From: Pseudomonas solani
GTDB lineage: Bacteria; Pseudomonadota; Gammaproteobacteria; Pseudomonadales; Pseudomonadaceae
Assembly: GCF_026072635.1 (NCBI RefSeq)
Contig: NZ_AP023081.1
Coordinates: 6,320,501-6,384,500, forward strand
Reading direction: 5' to 3'
Length of the DNA: 64,000 nt
This document shows, piece after piece, positions 57,774 through 64,000 of this stretch. Numbering within the stretch: position 1 is the first letter of the stretch; every line of letters begins with the position of its first letter. Below the pieces are notes generated by a model that was not told the origin of the DNA, ran no database searches, and was given only the letters and a program-made list of their open reading frames with translations. Made by a program: the position numbers and the translations under genes.

Positions 57774-58535
57774 ATGCCCGCCTCTCTCCAGCGCCCCTTG
57801 CTCGTCCTCGCCCTCGTCACCTGCACCGCCCTGGCCGCCGAGGAAGACGCCCCCGACCCAGGCGCCCTCGCCGCCCTGGTGAAGATGGGCGAACACCTGC
57901 GCGGCCTGCAGCAGTACGCCGTAGACGCCGAAAGCGACAGCGACCAGTTGCTGGAAAACGGCCAGGCGCTGGTGGTGCATGCCCGCACTCAACTGCTGAT
58001 GAGCGCGCCGGACAAGCTGCGCGTGCAGGTGACGAGTACCGACTACCAGCGCAGCCTGTTCTACGACGGCCAGCAGTTCACCCTCTACGACAGCCGCCAG
58101 GGCTACTTCGGCCGGGAGGTGGCGCCCACCAGCCAGGAGGAACTGCTGGCCCTGCTTGGCGAGCGCTACGGCATCCAGCTGCCGCTGGCCGATCTCATCC
58201 ACTGGGGGCCAGACACCGCCCAGCGGGTCGGCATCGGCAGCGCCCTGCACGTCGGCACCGAGCAGGTCGGCGACCAGAGCTGCGAGCACTACGCCTACCG
58301 CCAGCCGGGCCTGGATTGGCAACTGTGGCTACGCCAGGGCGACGAGCCCCTGCCCTGCAAGAGGGTGCTGACCCGCCTCGACCAACCCGAACGCCCCCGC
58401 CACAGCGTGACCTACCAGTGGGACACCCTGCCCATGGTCGGCCCCACCGACTTCGTCTTCACCCCGCCCGAAGGGGCGAAGGCGGTGCCGTTGCTGGAGT
58501 TGCAGTCGGGGGTGGGTGGAGAACGCAAGCCCTGA
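57774..58535 (+). CDS. DUF2092 periplasmic protein
   Basis: The 253-residue product has a signal peptide (about 8-22, cleavage at ALA-AEE) and then matches DUF2092, a family related to the outer-membrane lipoprotein carrier fold (LolA-like): MGEHLRGLQQYAVDAES, FYDGQQFTLYDSRQGYFG, and TYQWDTLPMVGPTDFVFTPPEGA near the end. The role is unknown; a lipid or lipoprotein carrier function is possible by fold. Confidence 0.83.
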   Translation: MPASLQRPLLVLALVTCTALAAEEDAPDPGALAALVKMGEHLRGLQQYAVDAESDSDQLLENGQALVVHARTQLLMSAPDKLRVQVTSTDYQRSLFYDGQQFTLYDSRQGYFGREVAPTSQEELLALLGERYGIQLPLADLIHWGPDTAQRVGIGSALHVGTEQVGDQSCEHYAYRQPGLDWQLWLRQGDEPLPCKRVLTRLDQPERPRHSVTYQWDTLPMVGPTDFVFTPPEGAKAVPLLELQSGVGGERKP

Positions 58536-58543
58536 GCGACCTG

Positions 58544-58762
58544 TCACTCGTTGCGTTTGAAACGGAAATCGGCCGGTAGCCGGCCACGGAAGGTACGCAA
58601 CCGTTCCAGCCGCTGCGCGACGCCAGGCTTCTTGTGAATGGCGAAAGTACGATCGCCCTCGATCAGGATTTCGATATCGTCGCCATCTTTGAGCCCCAGC
58701 GCCTCGATCACGCTGGCCGGAATACGCACTGCCAGACCGTCACCCCACTTCTCCACCTGCAT
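58544..58762 (-). CDS. AbrB/MazE-type antitoxin-like protein, no toxin beside it
   Basis: The 72-residue protein is a swapped-hairpin AbrB DNA-binding domain: MQVEKWGDGLAVRIPASVIEALGLKDGDDIEILIE, with the usual KWGxSLAVRIP-type core (here KWGDGLAVRIP). TAGGAGGT lies before the chosen ATG. Such proteins are antitoxins that repress a toxin operon, normally with a PIN or MazF toxin gene overlapping downstream. Here the next leftward gene is a convergent DUF2092 protein, so no partner exists in cis. It may be an orphan regulator or a relic of a toxin-antitoxin pair. Confidence 0.88.
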   Translation of the reverse strand: MQVEKWGDGLAVRIPASVIEALGLKDGDDIEILIEGDRTFAIHKKPGVAQRLERLRTFRGRLPADFRFKRNE

Positions 58763-58900
58763 GTTTGAACCTCCTACTGCTAATACTAGGGCGCGTATAC
58801 CAGTGGAGGCGTACCCATAACGCCGTGGACAGCCCACCGGAGAGGCGCTAATTTCTGCCGCCTCGGCGCCCCTGATGGCCGCCACGACAAGGAACGTCCC

Positions 58901-59515
58901 ATGAAGTACCTGCTCACCCTGCTGCTGGCCATCACCCTCGCGGGCTGCCAGAACAGCCAGTTCCAGCCCCAGGACATCCCCGCCGCCGGCCCCTACCGGC
59001 ATGACGATACCGGCATCGTCTTCCCGACCACCGCTGGCATCTTCCTCCGCACCCAGATCATGCGCTTCGACGAGCGGGCCCGGCACATCATGGTCGGCTA
59101 CAACTCCGAGCTGATCGCCCAGCCCGTCGTCTTCACCGCCTATGTCTACCCGGTACCGCAGGTCAGCTCGATCGGCTCGCCGGCGGATGTCATCGCAGCG
59201 GCCCGCCACCAACTGGTGCTCAACCACCAGCAACAGCAGAAGCAGGAAATCCTCGCCTTCCACAAGACCGGCACGCTGGTCGGCGAGCAGCCGGCAACCC
59301 TGGACTACCGGGGCCAGGCCATCACCGGCCTGCGCGCGGACTTCGAATTCGTCGAGCCCTTCGCCGGCGAAGTGCAACCGATCCGCTCCTCGCTCTACCT
59401 GTTCGAGCTGGGCGACAGCCTGCTCAAGTTCCGCGTCTCCGCGCCCGCATCGGTGGACAGCGAAGCGGCGGTCAAGGCGATGATCGAGGGGATTGCCGGT
59501 TCGGCGGGCCGGTAG
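58901..59515 (+). CDS. Hypothetical lipoprotein
   Basis: The 204-residue product has a lipoprotein signal with lipobox LAGC (Cys16). The mature part is a single domain (VFPTTAGIFLRTQIMRFDERARHIMVGYN; KTGTLVGEQPATLDYRGQAITGLRADFEF) with alternating beta-like stretches. I do not recognise a family. It should be anchored to an outer- or inner-membrane leaflet. It leads a run of three rightward small genes separated by about 30 bases each. Confidence 0.8.
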   Translation: MKYLLTLLLAITLAGCQNSQFQPQDIPAAGPYRHDDTGIVFPTTAGIFLRTQIMRFDERARHIMVGYNSELIAQPVVFTAYVYPVPQVSSIGSPADVIAAARHQLVLNHQQQQKQEILAFHKTGTLVGEQPATLDYRGQAITGLRADFEFVEPFAGEVQPIRSSLYLFELGDSLLKFRVSAPASVDSEAAVKAMIEGIAGSAGR

Positions 59516-59546
59516 TCGCCGTTCATCACTTGGAGAAGGCACGCTC

Positions 59547-59927
59547 ATGCAGATGACTTCCGAGCTGCACAAAAAGGCATTGAGTGCGCGAATGGGCACG
59601 GTATGCAGCGCTCTCTCGGAACTCATACGGCTGCGCCAGTTCGTACTGAGCCAGCAGGACCTCACCCTGCTTGAGTCCAGAGGCGACCCGTTCATTGACG
59701 GTTGGGTCTTTGCCTATCGCTACTACAGCGCACCGTCCGAGCATCACGAGATGCTGCGTCTTGGATTGGCCAGCAGCAATGCACGGGTGCGCGAGCAGGC
59801 ATGCGACATCGTCGGCGATAACGCCATCCATGAATTCAGACCAGAGCTTGAAGCGCTGAGCCACGACGGTGAGGCGTTCGTTGCGGAAGCTGCCAGCTAT
59901 TGCCTCGTCCAGCTGCACATGGCCTAG
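59547..59927 (+). CDS. Hypothetical protein, HEAT-like helical
   Basis: The 126-residue protein is helical. The second half (MLRLGLASSNARVREQACDIVGDNAIHEFRPELEAL) has the look of HEAT-type repeats, with two or three helix pairs. TGGAGAAGG lies before the ATG at 59547. No catalytic motif, signal or membrane segment is seen. Size and composition are compatible with a small immunity-type protein, but nothing proves it. Confidence 0.65.
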   Translation: MQMTSELHKKALSARMGTVCSALSELIRLRQFVLSQQDLTLLESRGDPFIDGWVFAYRYYSAPSEHHEMLRLGLASSNARVREQACDIVGDNAIHEFRPELEALSHDGEAFVAEAASYCLVQLHMA

Positions 59928-59960
59928 CCAATCCACCCGACCACAGGGACGACACACAAG

Positions 59961-60305
59961 ATGACATGGGAGCCCATATCACTGACTGCGCTCACCGGCC
60001 TGATTGCCGAAGCCGAGGCTCGGATGACACCGAAACAGTTGGGGCTTTGGAGCGCGATCAAGATCACGCCCGTCCGGTGGGATGAAGAAACCCAGGGCCC
60101 TTTCTGGATAGTCGCGCTGAATAGTAATCAGGTGCTCTGGTACAACGACATCGAGGAAGGCTTCAACCTCTCGACCTACCGCGAGCAAGGCACCATCGAA
60201 CAGTACTTCTGCAACCAGGACCCGCTCGAATGGACGGTGCAGAGTTTGCTGGAACCAGAAAAGCCCCGGCTGACCCTGCTGCCACCCCGTCCATTATCAA
60301 GCTGA
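59961..60305 (+). CDS. Hypothetical protein (small immunity-like)
   Basis: The 114-residue soluble protein (MTWEPISLTALTGLIAEAEA; then NSNQVLWYNDIEEGFNLSTY) starts 33 bases after the previous gene and probably shares its transcript. Many small, acidic, Trp/Tyr-containing orphan proteins of this kind in pseudomonads are immunity or accessory proteins of contact systems; this is inference from size and context only, since no toxin gene is nearby. Confidence 0.6.
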   Translation: MTWEPISLTALTGLIAEAEARMTPKQLGLWSAIKITPVRWDEETQGPFWIVALNSNQVLWYNDIEEGFNLSTYREQGTIEQYFCNQDPLEWTVQSLLEPEKPRLTLLPPRPLSS

Positions 60306-60312
60306 AACCTCG

Positions 60313-60347
60313 CTACGTTGGGCTTCGTACCTCAGCCCAACCTACGG
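60313..60347. repeat. GTAGG-type palindrome overlapping a stop codon
   Basis: ACGTTGGGCTTCGTACCTCAGCCCAACCTACG (arms only: GTTGGGCT and AGCCCAAC) is a short relative of 3013-3074. It lies between two converging genes and contains the stop of the leftward one (TAG, 60342-60344). Confidence 0.8.
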
Positions 60348-60728
60348 GGTCACTTCGCCAACGGAGCGGGCTATCACAAAACCATAGAAGCCGATTGCGG
60401 AGACGATGGACCACGCCCGGTAACCCTCCGCCTGCAGGTGGGCAGCAGTGCGTTGGCAATCACCCTTCCAGCCCCGAACGCCGTACCAGCGATCCCACTC
60501 GGGCAGTCGATCAGCGAACTCTTCCAGCAGGTCGGTGAGCTCGACTTCATCCAGATGCGTGATGATCGCGCCCTGGATGTGCACGAAGTGGTAGAGCGAA
60601 ACGTCGGAGAAGCGGATGAAGGAGTCTTCGATTGACGCCCCTTCATAGTCCCAGGACAGATGCAGGGTGACGGTCTGACCGTACTCCTCTACCGAGTAAG
60701 CCTTCAGGTGATAGTCGTGATAACGCAT
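60342..60728 (-). CDS. Hypothetical protein
   Basis: The 128-residue protein begins MRYHDYHLKAYSVEEYGQTV and continues with beta-rich sequence (LHLSWDYEGASIEDSFIRFSDVSLYHFVHIQGAIITHL) and a Trp-rich helical end. I do not recognise a family; the size, absence of export signals and neighbours resemble immunity-type genes. Its TAG stop lies in a dispersed palindrome. It converges on the gene at 59961-60305. Confidence 0.6.
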   Translation of the reverse strand: MRYHDYHLKAYSVEEYGQTVTLHLSWDYEGASIEDSFIRFSDVSLYHFVHIQGAIITHLDEVELTDLLEEFADRLPEWDRWYGVRGWKGDCQRTAAHLQAEGYRAWSIVSAIGFYGFVIARSVGEVTP

Positions 60729-60796
60729 GGGCGTTCCGTAGCCTTATGGATGCGCGCGCATTGTGCATATCGCCGCGCATTATGTCCGCCTTGTAG

Positions 60797-60814
60797 CCCG
60801 GGCTTCAGCCCGGG
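60797..60814. repeat. CCCGGGCT/AGCCCGGG hairpin
   Basis: A perfect 8-base stem with a two-base loop, five bases past the stop of the leftward membrane protein gene. It is part of GTAGCCCGGGCTTCAGCCCGG, which also occurs near 32570. It may end transcription. Confidence 0.75.
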
Positions 60815-60818
60815 AGCC

Positions 60819-61250
60819 TCAACGCATCAGCGCCAGGTAGACGCCGCAGGCCAGGGCCAGCAGCCCGGCGGGGATGGCCAGCAGGGAGATGCGGTCGATC
60901 TGCCGGGAGAGGCGGATCACACCGCCGAGGTCATCGGCTTCGGCGGCGCTGCGGCGGCGCAGCACGGGGATCAGGCAGAGGGCGTTGCCGGCCACGGCCA
61001 CCAGGCCCGCGACCACTTTCAAGGCATAGAGGCCGTCGAAGCGCGCCGGCTCGATCAGCAGCAGCCCGGTGACCAGCGCCAGGCTGAAGGCCGGCATCTC
61101 GAAGAACAGGTCGATGCGCCGGTGCATCCGCGCCACGTTGAAGCCCTGGGCACGGCTGGTGGCGCGCCCCTGCTCCAGCAGGAATTCGACCGCGACGACG
61201 CCGAGCCAGAAGGCCACGGCGAACAGGTGGAGCTGCAGCAGCAGGGGCAT
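60819..61250 (-). CDS. Small integral membrane protein (DUF2269-like)
   Basis: The 143-residue protein has four hydrophobic segments (about 3-24, 45-65, 72-93, 118-140) with His residues near the first (LQLHLFAVAFWLGV), typical of small CopD/DUF2269-like membrane proteins. The start at 61250 is preferred by distance from GAGG; the ATG at 61256 is too close. It follows the alpha/beta hydrolase gene by 10 bases and is likely co-transcribed. Function unknown. Confidence 0.72.
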   Translation of the reverse strand: MPLLLQLHLFAVAFWLGVVAVEFLLEQGRATSRAQGFNVARMHRRIDLFFEMPAFSLALVTGLLLIEPARFDGLYALKVVAGLVAVAGNALCLIPVLRRRSAAEADDLGGVIRLSRQIDRISLLAIPAGLLALACGVYLALMR

Positions 61251-61260
61251 GGCCATATCC

Positions 61261-62202
61261 TCAGCAGGGAGTGGGTTCGGGGTGCCTGGCACGGCGTTGC
61301 GGCGCGTGGGCCAGCAGCCATTTCAGGATGTCGTCCCAAAGCGGTTCGGAGCCTGCGCGGAAGTAGCCCATATGGCCGATGGGCTCGCCGCCCTGCGGGG
61401 GATGCAGGTCGCGCCGGGTCAGCGGGGCGTTGCTGTAGCCCTTGACGAAGGCGTCCCGCGAGCGCGGCGGTGCCCAGGGATCGTCCACCGAGGTGGCGAA
61501 CACGCAGGGCGTGCGGACACTGGCGTAGAGCCCGGCGACATGGGCCATGCCGGGGTCGTCGAAGTAGTAGTGCGGGTGGCGGCACCAGCGCTTCCAGTCG
61601 CGGTACACACCCAGTGGCAGGTCGTCGCCCATGCCCAGCAGGCTCCAGGCCATGTAGCCCTTCCAGGCGACGATGGGCGGCAGCACCAGGCTCCACAGCA
61701 GGCGGGTCTTCAGGGCCTCGTCGCGGGGCATCCAGCCACTCCAGCCGGCGCCACTGCCGAGGCTGTAGCACGCGGCGAGGCGATCATGGTTGGGCAGCAG
61801 GCCGATGGCGTGCCCGCCGAAGGAATGCCCCACCCAGTACAGCGGCAGCGCGTCGGCGCCGAGCAGGTCCACGGCGGCAGCCAGGTCCTGGTAGGCCCAG
61901 TCGAGGTAGGCCATGTGGAAGCCCTTGAGCGTCGCCGGGGCGGATTCGCCGACGCCGCGGTAATCCAGGGTCAGTACGTTGAGCCCCTGCCACGCCGCAT
62001 GCTCGGCGAAGCGTCGGTAGAAGCGCTGCTGCACACCCGTGGCGCCGGCCAGGAGCAGGTTGCCCCGGGCCTCGCCCGCTGCGTGGTAGCGGGTGGCGAC
62101 CAGGGGGTAGCCGTCGCGTGCGGGCAGGCTGACTTTCTCCACGCGGATGCCCTGTTCGGGAAGGTGCTTGGTCATCGTCTCGTTCATGTTCCAGCTATTC
62201 AT
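61261..62202 (-). CDS. Alpha/beta hydrolase (serine type)
   Basis: The 313-residue protein shows the alpha/beta hydrolase fold with nucleophile elbow VGHSFGG (Ser at about 131), an LLLAGATGVQQRFYRRFAEH loop near the oxyanion hole, a candidate acid in TSVDDPWAPPRS, and catalytic His in PIGHMGYFR near residue 280. It resembles the group annotated as 'alpha/beta hydrolase family protein', with a cap domain. The start is uncertain: ATGs at 62202, 62187 and 62175 are all possible. The membrane protein gene follows at once, suggesting a two-gene unit. Confidence 0.88.
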   Translation of the reverse strand: MNSWNMNETMTKHLPEQGIRVEKVSLPARDGYPLVATRYHAAGEARGNLLLAGATGVQQRFYRRFAEHAAWQGLNVLTLDYRGVGESAPATLKGFHMAYLDWAYQDLAAAVDLLGADALPLYWVGHSFGGHAIGLLPNHDRLAACYSLGSGAGWSGWMPRDEALKTRLLWSLVLPPIVAWKGYMAWSLLGMGDDLPLGVYRDWKRWCRHPHYYFDDPGMAHVAGLYASVRTPCVFATSVDDPWAPPRSRDAFVKGYSNAPLTRRDLHPPQGGEPIGHMGYFRAGSEPLWDDILKWLLAHAPQRRARHPEPTPC

Positions 62203-62261
62203 CTATCCAGCTATCCAGGTCGGGCCGGCGCCCGGGTGGCCGCCGACCGTTTAACCATGCT

Positions 62262-63058
62262 TCAGCGGCCTTTGAAGACCGGTTCGCGCTTCTGCATCAT
62301 CGCCATCACTCCTTCGCGCAAGTCTTCGCTGCGGATCAGGCCGAACAGCAGTTCGTTGAGCTGCGAGAGTGCCGCGTCAGCGCCTTCGTCCCGCGCCTGG
62401 AAGGCGGACTGCAGCGTGGCGCGGATGGCCAGGGGCGCGGCCTTGGCGATGCGCTCGGCATATTCGATGGCCCGCGCCAGCGCCTGGCCCGGCTCGACCA
62501 CCTCGGTGAGCAGGCGCATGCGCAGCGCCTCGGCGGCGTCGAAGGTTTCGCCGGTGAGCATGTAGCGCATGGCGTCGGTCCAGCCGGCGGCCTGGGTGAA
62601 GCGCACGGTGGAGCCGCCGGACGGCGGGATGCCGCGCAGCACCTCCAGATGGGCGAAACGGGCGTCGCGGGCGGCGATGGCGATATCGGCGTTGAGCACC
62701 AGCTCGATGCCCGCCGTCCAGCAGGTGCCTTCCACCGCGACCACCACCGGCTTGGTGCGGCGCGGCTTGGACACGCCCCAGGGGTCGATGCCCTCGCTGG
62801 GGTACTGGAAGCCGCCGGAGGCGAGCTTGGGCGTCAGCTCCAGCAGGTCCAGGCCGGCGGTGAAGTGCTCGCCATGGGCGAAGAGCACGGCGCAGCGCAT
62901 GGCCTCGTCACGCTCGTATTCGCCGATGGCGAGGGACAGGTCGGCAAGCATGGCGCTGTCGAAGGCATTGCGCTTGCCGGCCCGGTCCAGGCCGATCAGA
63001 AACAACTGGTCCCGCCGTTCCCGCGTGACGCGTCCCGCCCGCTGTTGGCTTCGCTCAT
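62262..63058 (-). CDS. Crotonase/enoyl-CoA hydratase family protein, apparent frameshift near the 5' end
   Basis: From TTG 63005 the frame encodes 247 residues of crotonase fold: AGKRNAFDSAML, the oxyanion-hole segments AHGEHFTAGLDL and EGTCWTAGIELVLNADI, LRGIPPSGGSTVRFTQAAGW. The expected N terminus (GRVTRERRDQLFLIGLDRAG) lies in this same frame further upstream, but no start codon does. ATG 63058 with GGAGAC upstream encodes MSEANSGRDAS in another frame. One missing base between about 63022 and 63040 would join the two and give about 265 residues. It is divergent from the TetR gene, its likely regulator. Confidence 0.87.
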
Positions 63059-63109
63059 GAATAGTCTCCTGGGTGTCGATGGCTGTCTGGCGAAGGCTTC
63101 GCCAGTTAC

Positions 63110-63153
63110 TTACCGTTTGTTCGGCCAGAAGAAACTAAACAAACATTCGGTAA
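63110..63153. promoter_or_regulatory. Candidate operator between crotonase and TetR genes
   Basis: TTACCGTTTGTT (63110-63121) and, on the other strand, TTACCGAATGTTTGTT (63153-63138) form an imperfect inverted pair in the AT-rich divergent intergenic region. I infer a TetR-type binding site that could control both genes. Confidence 0.5.
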
Positions 63154-63222
63154 CCGTCAAATTGAGGTGGCGAGGCTTATGCCCTAGAATCAGCGGCCTT
63201 GATCGAGAGCAGGAAATCCACC

Positions 63223-63789
63223 GTGCGACCGCCAAAAATCTCCCGCGACGAACTCCTCCAGCACTGCGCCAACACCTTCAAGCGGCTGGGCTACCACGGC
63301 ACCACCATGGATGCGCTGGCGACGGCGTGCGGGCTGACCAAGGCCTCGTTCTACCACCACTACCCGAACAAGGAGTCGCTGCTGCGCGACGTGCTGGCCT
63401 GGACCCACGAGCGCATCGGCAAGGCGCTGTTCGCCATCGCCTTCGATGAAGAACTGGCGCCCCACGAGCGCCTGGCGAAGATCGGCCACAAGGCCGGCAA
63501 GCTGTTCCAGGACGATGCCATCGGCTGCCTGATGGCGGTGGTCGCGGTGGATGCGACCTACGGCAAGAGCGAGTTGATGGAGCCGATCCGCAGCTTCCTC
63601 GACGACTGGGCCGCCGCCTTCGCCAACCTCTATCGAGCGGACTTCGGCGAGGCGCAGGCCGGCGAGCTGGGCCGCCAACTGGTGGCCGATTACGAAGGCG
63701 CCATCCTCCTCGCGCGTATCTACAACGCCCCCGCCTATATCGACGCCGTCACCCGCCGCGCACTGCAACAGCTTCAGGCGCAGGGCTGA
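63223..63789 (+). CDS. TetR-family transcriptional regulator
   Basis: The 188-residue protein starts at GTG 63223, with AGGAAA just upstream. Its N-terminal HTH is clear (SRDELLQHCANTFKRLGYHGTTMDALATACGLTKASFYHHYPNKESLL; key part TTMDALATACGLTKASFYHHY, residues about 28-48). The C-terminal ligand domain has no recognisable ligand signature. It is divergent from the crotonase gene, and an inverted repeat lies between them, so self- and cross-regulation is likely; acyl-CoA or a related metabolite is a reasonable guess for the ligand. Confidence 0.92.
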   Translation: MRPPKISRDELLQHCANTFKRLGYHGTTMDALATACGLTKASFYHHYPNKESLLRDVLAWTHERIGKALFAIAFDEELAPHERLAKIGHKAGKLFQDDAIGCLMAVVAVDATYGKSELMEPIRSFLDDWAAAFANLYRADFGEAQAGELGRQLVADYEGAILLARIYNAPAYIDAVTRRALQQLQAQG

Positions 63790-63799
63790 CCCGCACGCA

Positions 63800-64000
63800 T
63801 CAGAGCGTGGTCGCCCTGCCCTGGCGGTCCAGCTCGAACACCTTGGTGCCCATCAACCGCTCGCGCAGCCAGCGTTGCGCCTGGCCACGGCCATGGCGGC
63901 GCTGCCAGAGCAGGTCGACCCCCACCAGCCAATCGGTGTGTGGGTAGGCGGCGAGCTGCAGCTCCACCAGTTCGCCGGCGGCCAGCTCGCGCTGCACCAG
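63800..64000 (-). CDS. LysR-family regulator, 5' truncated by window edge (C-terminal part)
   Basis: The leftward frame is open to the right edge of the window; only the last 66 codons are present. They encode the end of a LysR effector domain (RELAAGELVELQLAAYPHTDWLVGVDLLWQRR, then GQAQRWLRERLMG) with the typical late W-L-x-x-R-L helix. It converges with the TetR gene, 10 bases away. Confidence 0.75.
   Translation of the reverse strand: MVQRELAAGELVELQLAAYPHTDWLVGVDLLWQRRHGRGQAQRWLRERLMGTKVFELDRQGRATTL

Noticed and set aside
58544..59695. 383-residue frame containing the antitoxin at its end
   Set aside because: Only the last 72 residues resemble a protein family and have a ribosome-binding site; the rest is antisense to a lipoprotein gene.

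Overview
The window is high-GC, gene-dense bacterial chromosome with Pseudomonas hallmarks: REP/REPIN palindromes, a guanidine-riboswitch operon, and gene orders that I recall from Pseudomonas aeruginosa (tamB-tamA-GNAT-xthA; an ABC ATPase/permease pair-GST-transglutaminase-fadE-PA2817 family). A relative in the resinovorans/otitidis/aeruginosa part of the genus fits best; this is inference from gene content, not a database match.

Layout. 1-1442: 3' part of a LysR regulator and an Arg/Tyr-rich lipoprotein. 1768-10004: a guanidine-I (ykkC) riboswitch heads an ABC importer (three genes), two proteins of the carboxyguanidine deiminase family pair, and a biotin-dependent urea/guanidine carboxylase; no allophanate hydrolase follows. 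10240-13927: a DUF2157/DUF4824 membrane pair, a GGDEF diguanylate cyclase and a YjfB-like small protein. 14274-21684: tamB, a frameshifted tamA, an acetyltransferase, xthA and a YegP-like protein. 21983-25053: a PstS-like/OmpA fusion and an IS481-family element. 25653-32478: TerC, a MerR-TipAS regulator, an acyl-CoA dehydrogenase, a LysR regulator and a TonB receptor. 32753-39800: an RND pump pair, a repeat-rich gap with a small IS200/IS605-like element inside a REPIN, an ABC-2 exporter and a GST. 39986-51435: transglutaminase-like protein, fadE, a hybrid histidine kinase, DUF1543, an HD-GYP protein and malate:quinone oxidoreductase. 51580-56060: a flavin reductase, then the most distinctive system: an ECF sigma factor with NrsF-type anti-sigma, divergent from a bufferin-type RiPP operon (BufA precursor, MNIO enzyme BufB, partner BufC, DoxX). 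Two copies of the same promoter motif, GTAACC-N16-CGAA, face away from each other between sigma and bufA. 56073-64000: small metabolic and hypothetical genes, an orphan AbrB/MazE antitoxin, a crotonase/TetR divergent pair and the 3' part of another LysR gene.

How parts work together. The riboswitch operon should import guanidine when it is abundant and convert it via carboxyguanidine to allophanate; the last hydrolysis must be encoded elsewhere. The sigma/NrsF pair should sense stress (in Caulobacter, heavy metals) and switch on both itself and a peptide-based metal-sequestration operon.

Data-quality caveat: four genes (tamA, fadE, doxX, a crotonase) each need one inserted base to be intact, three of them in G/C runs. 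This pattern looks more like homopolymer sequencing error than true gene decay.
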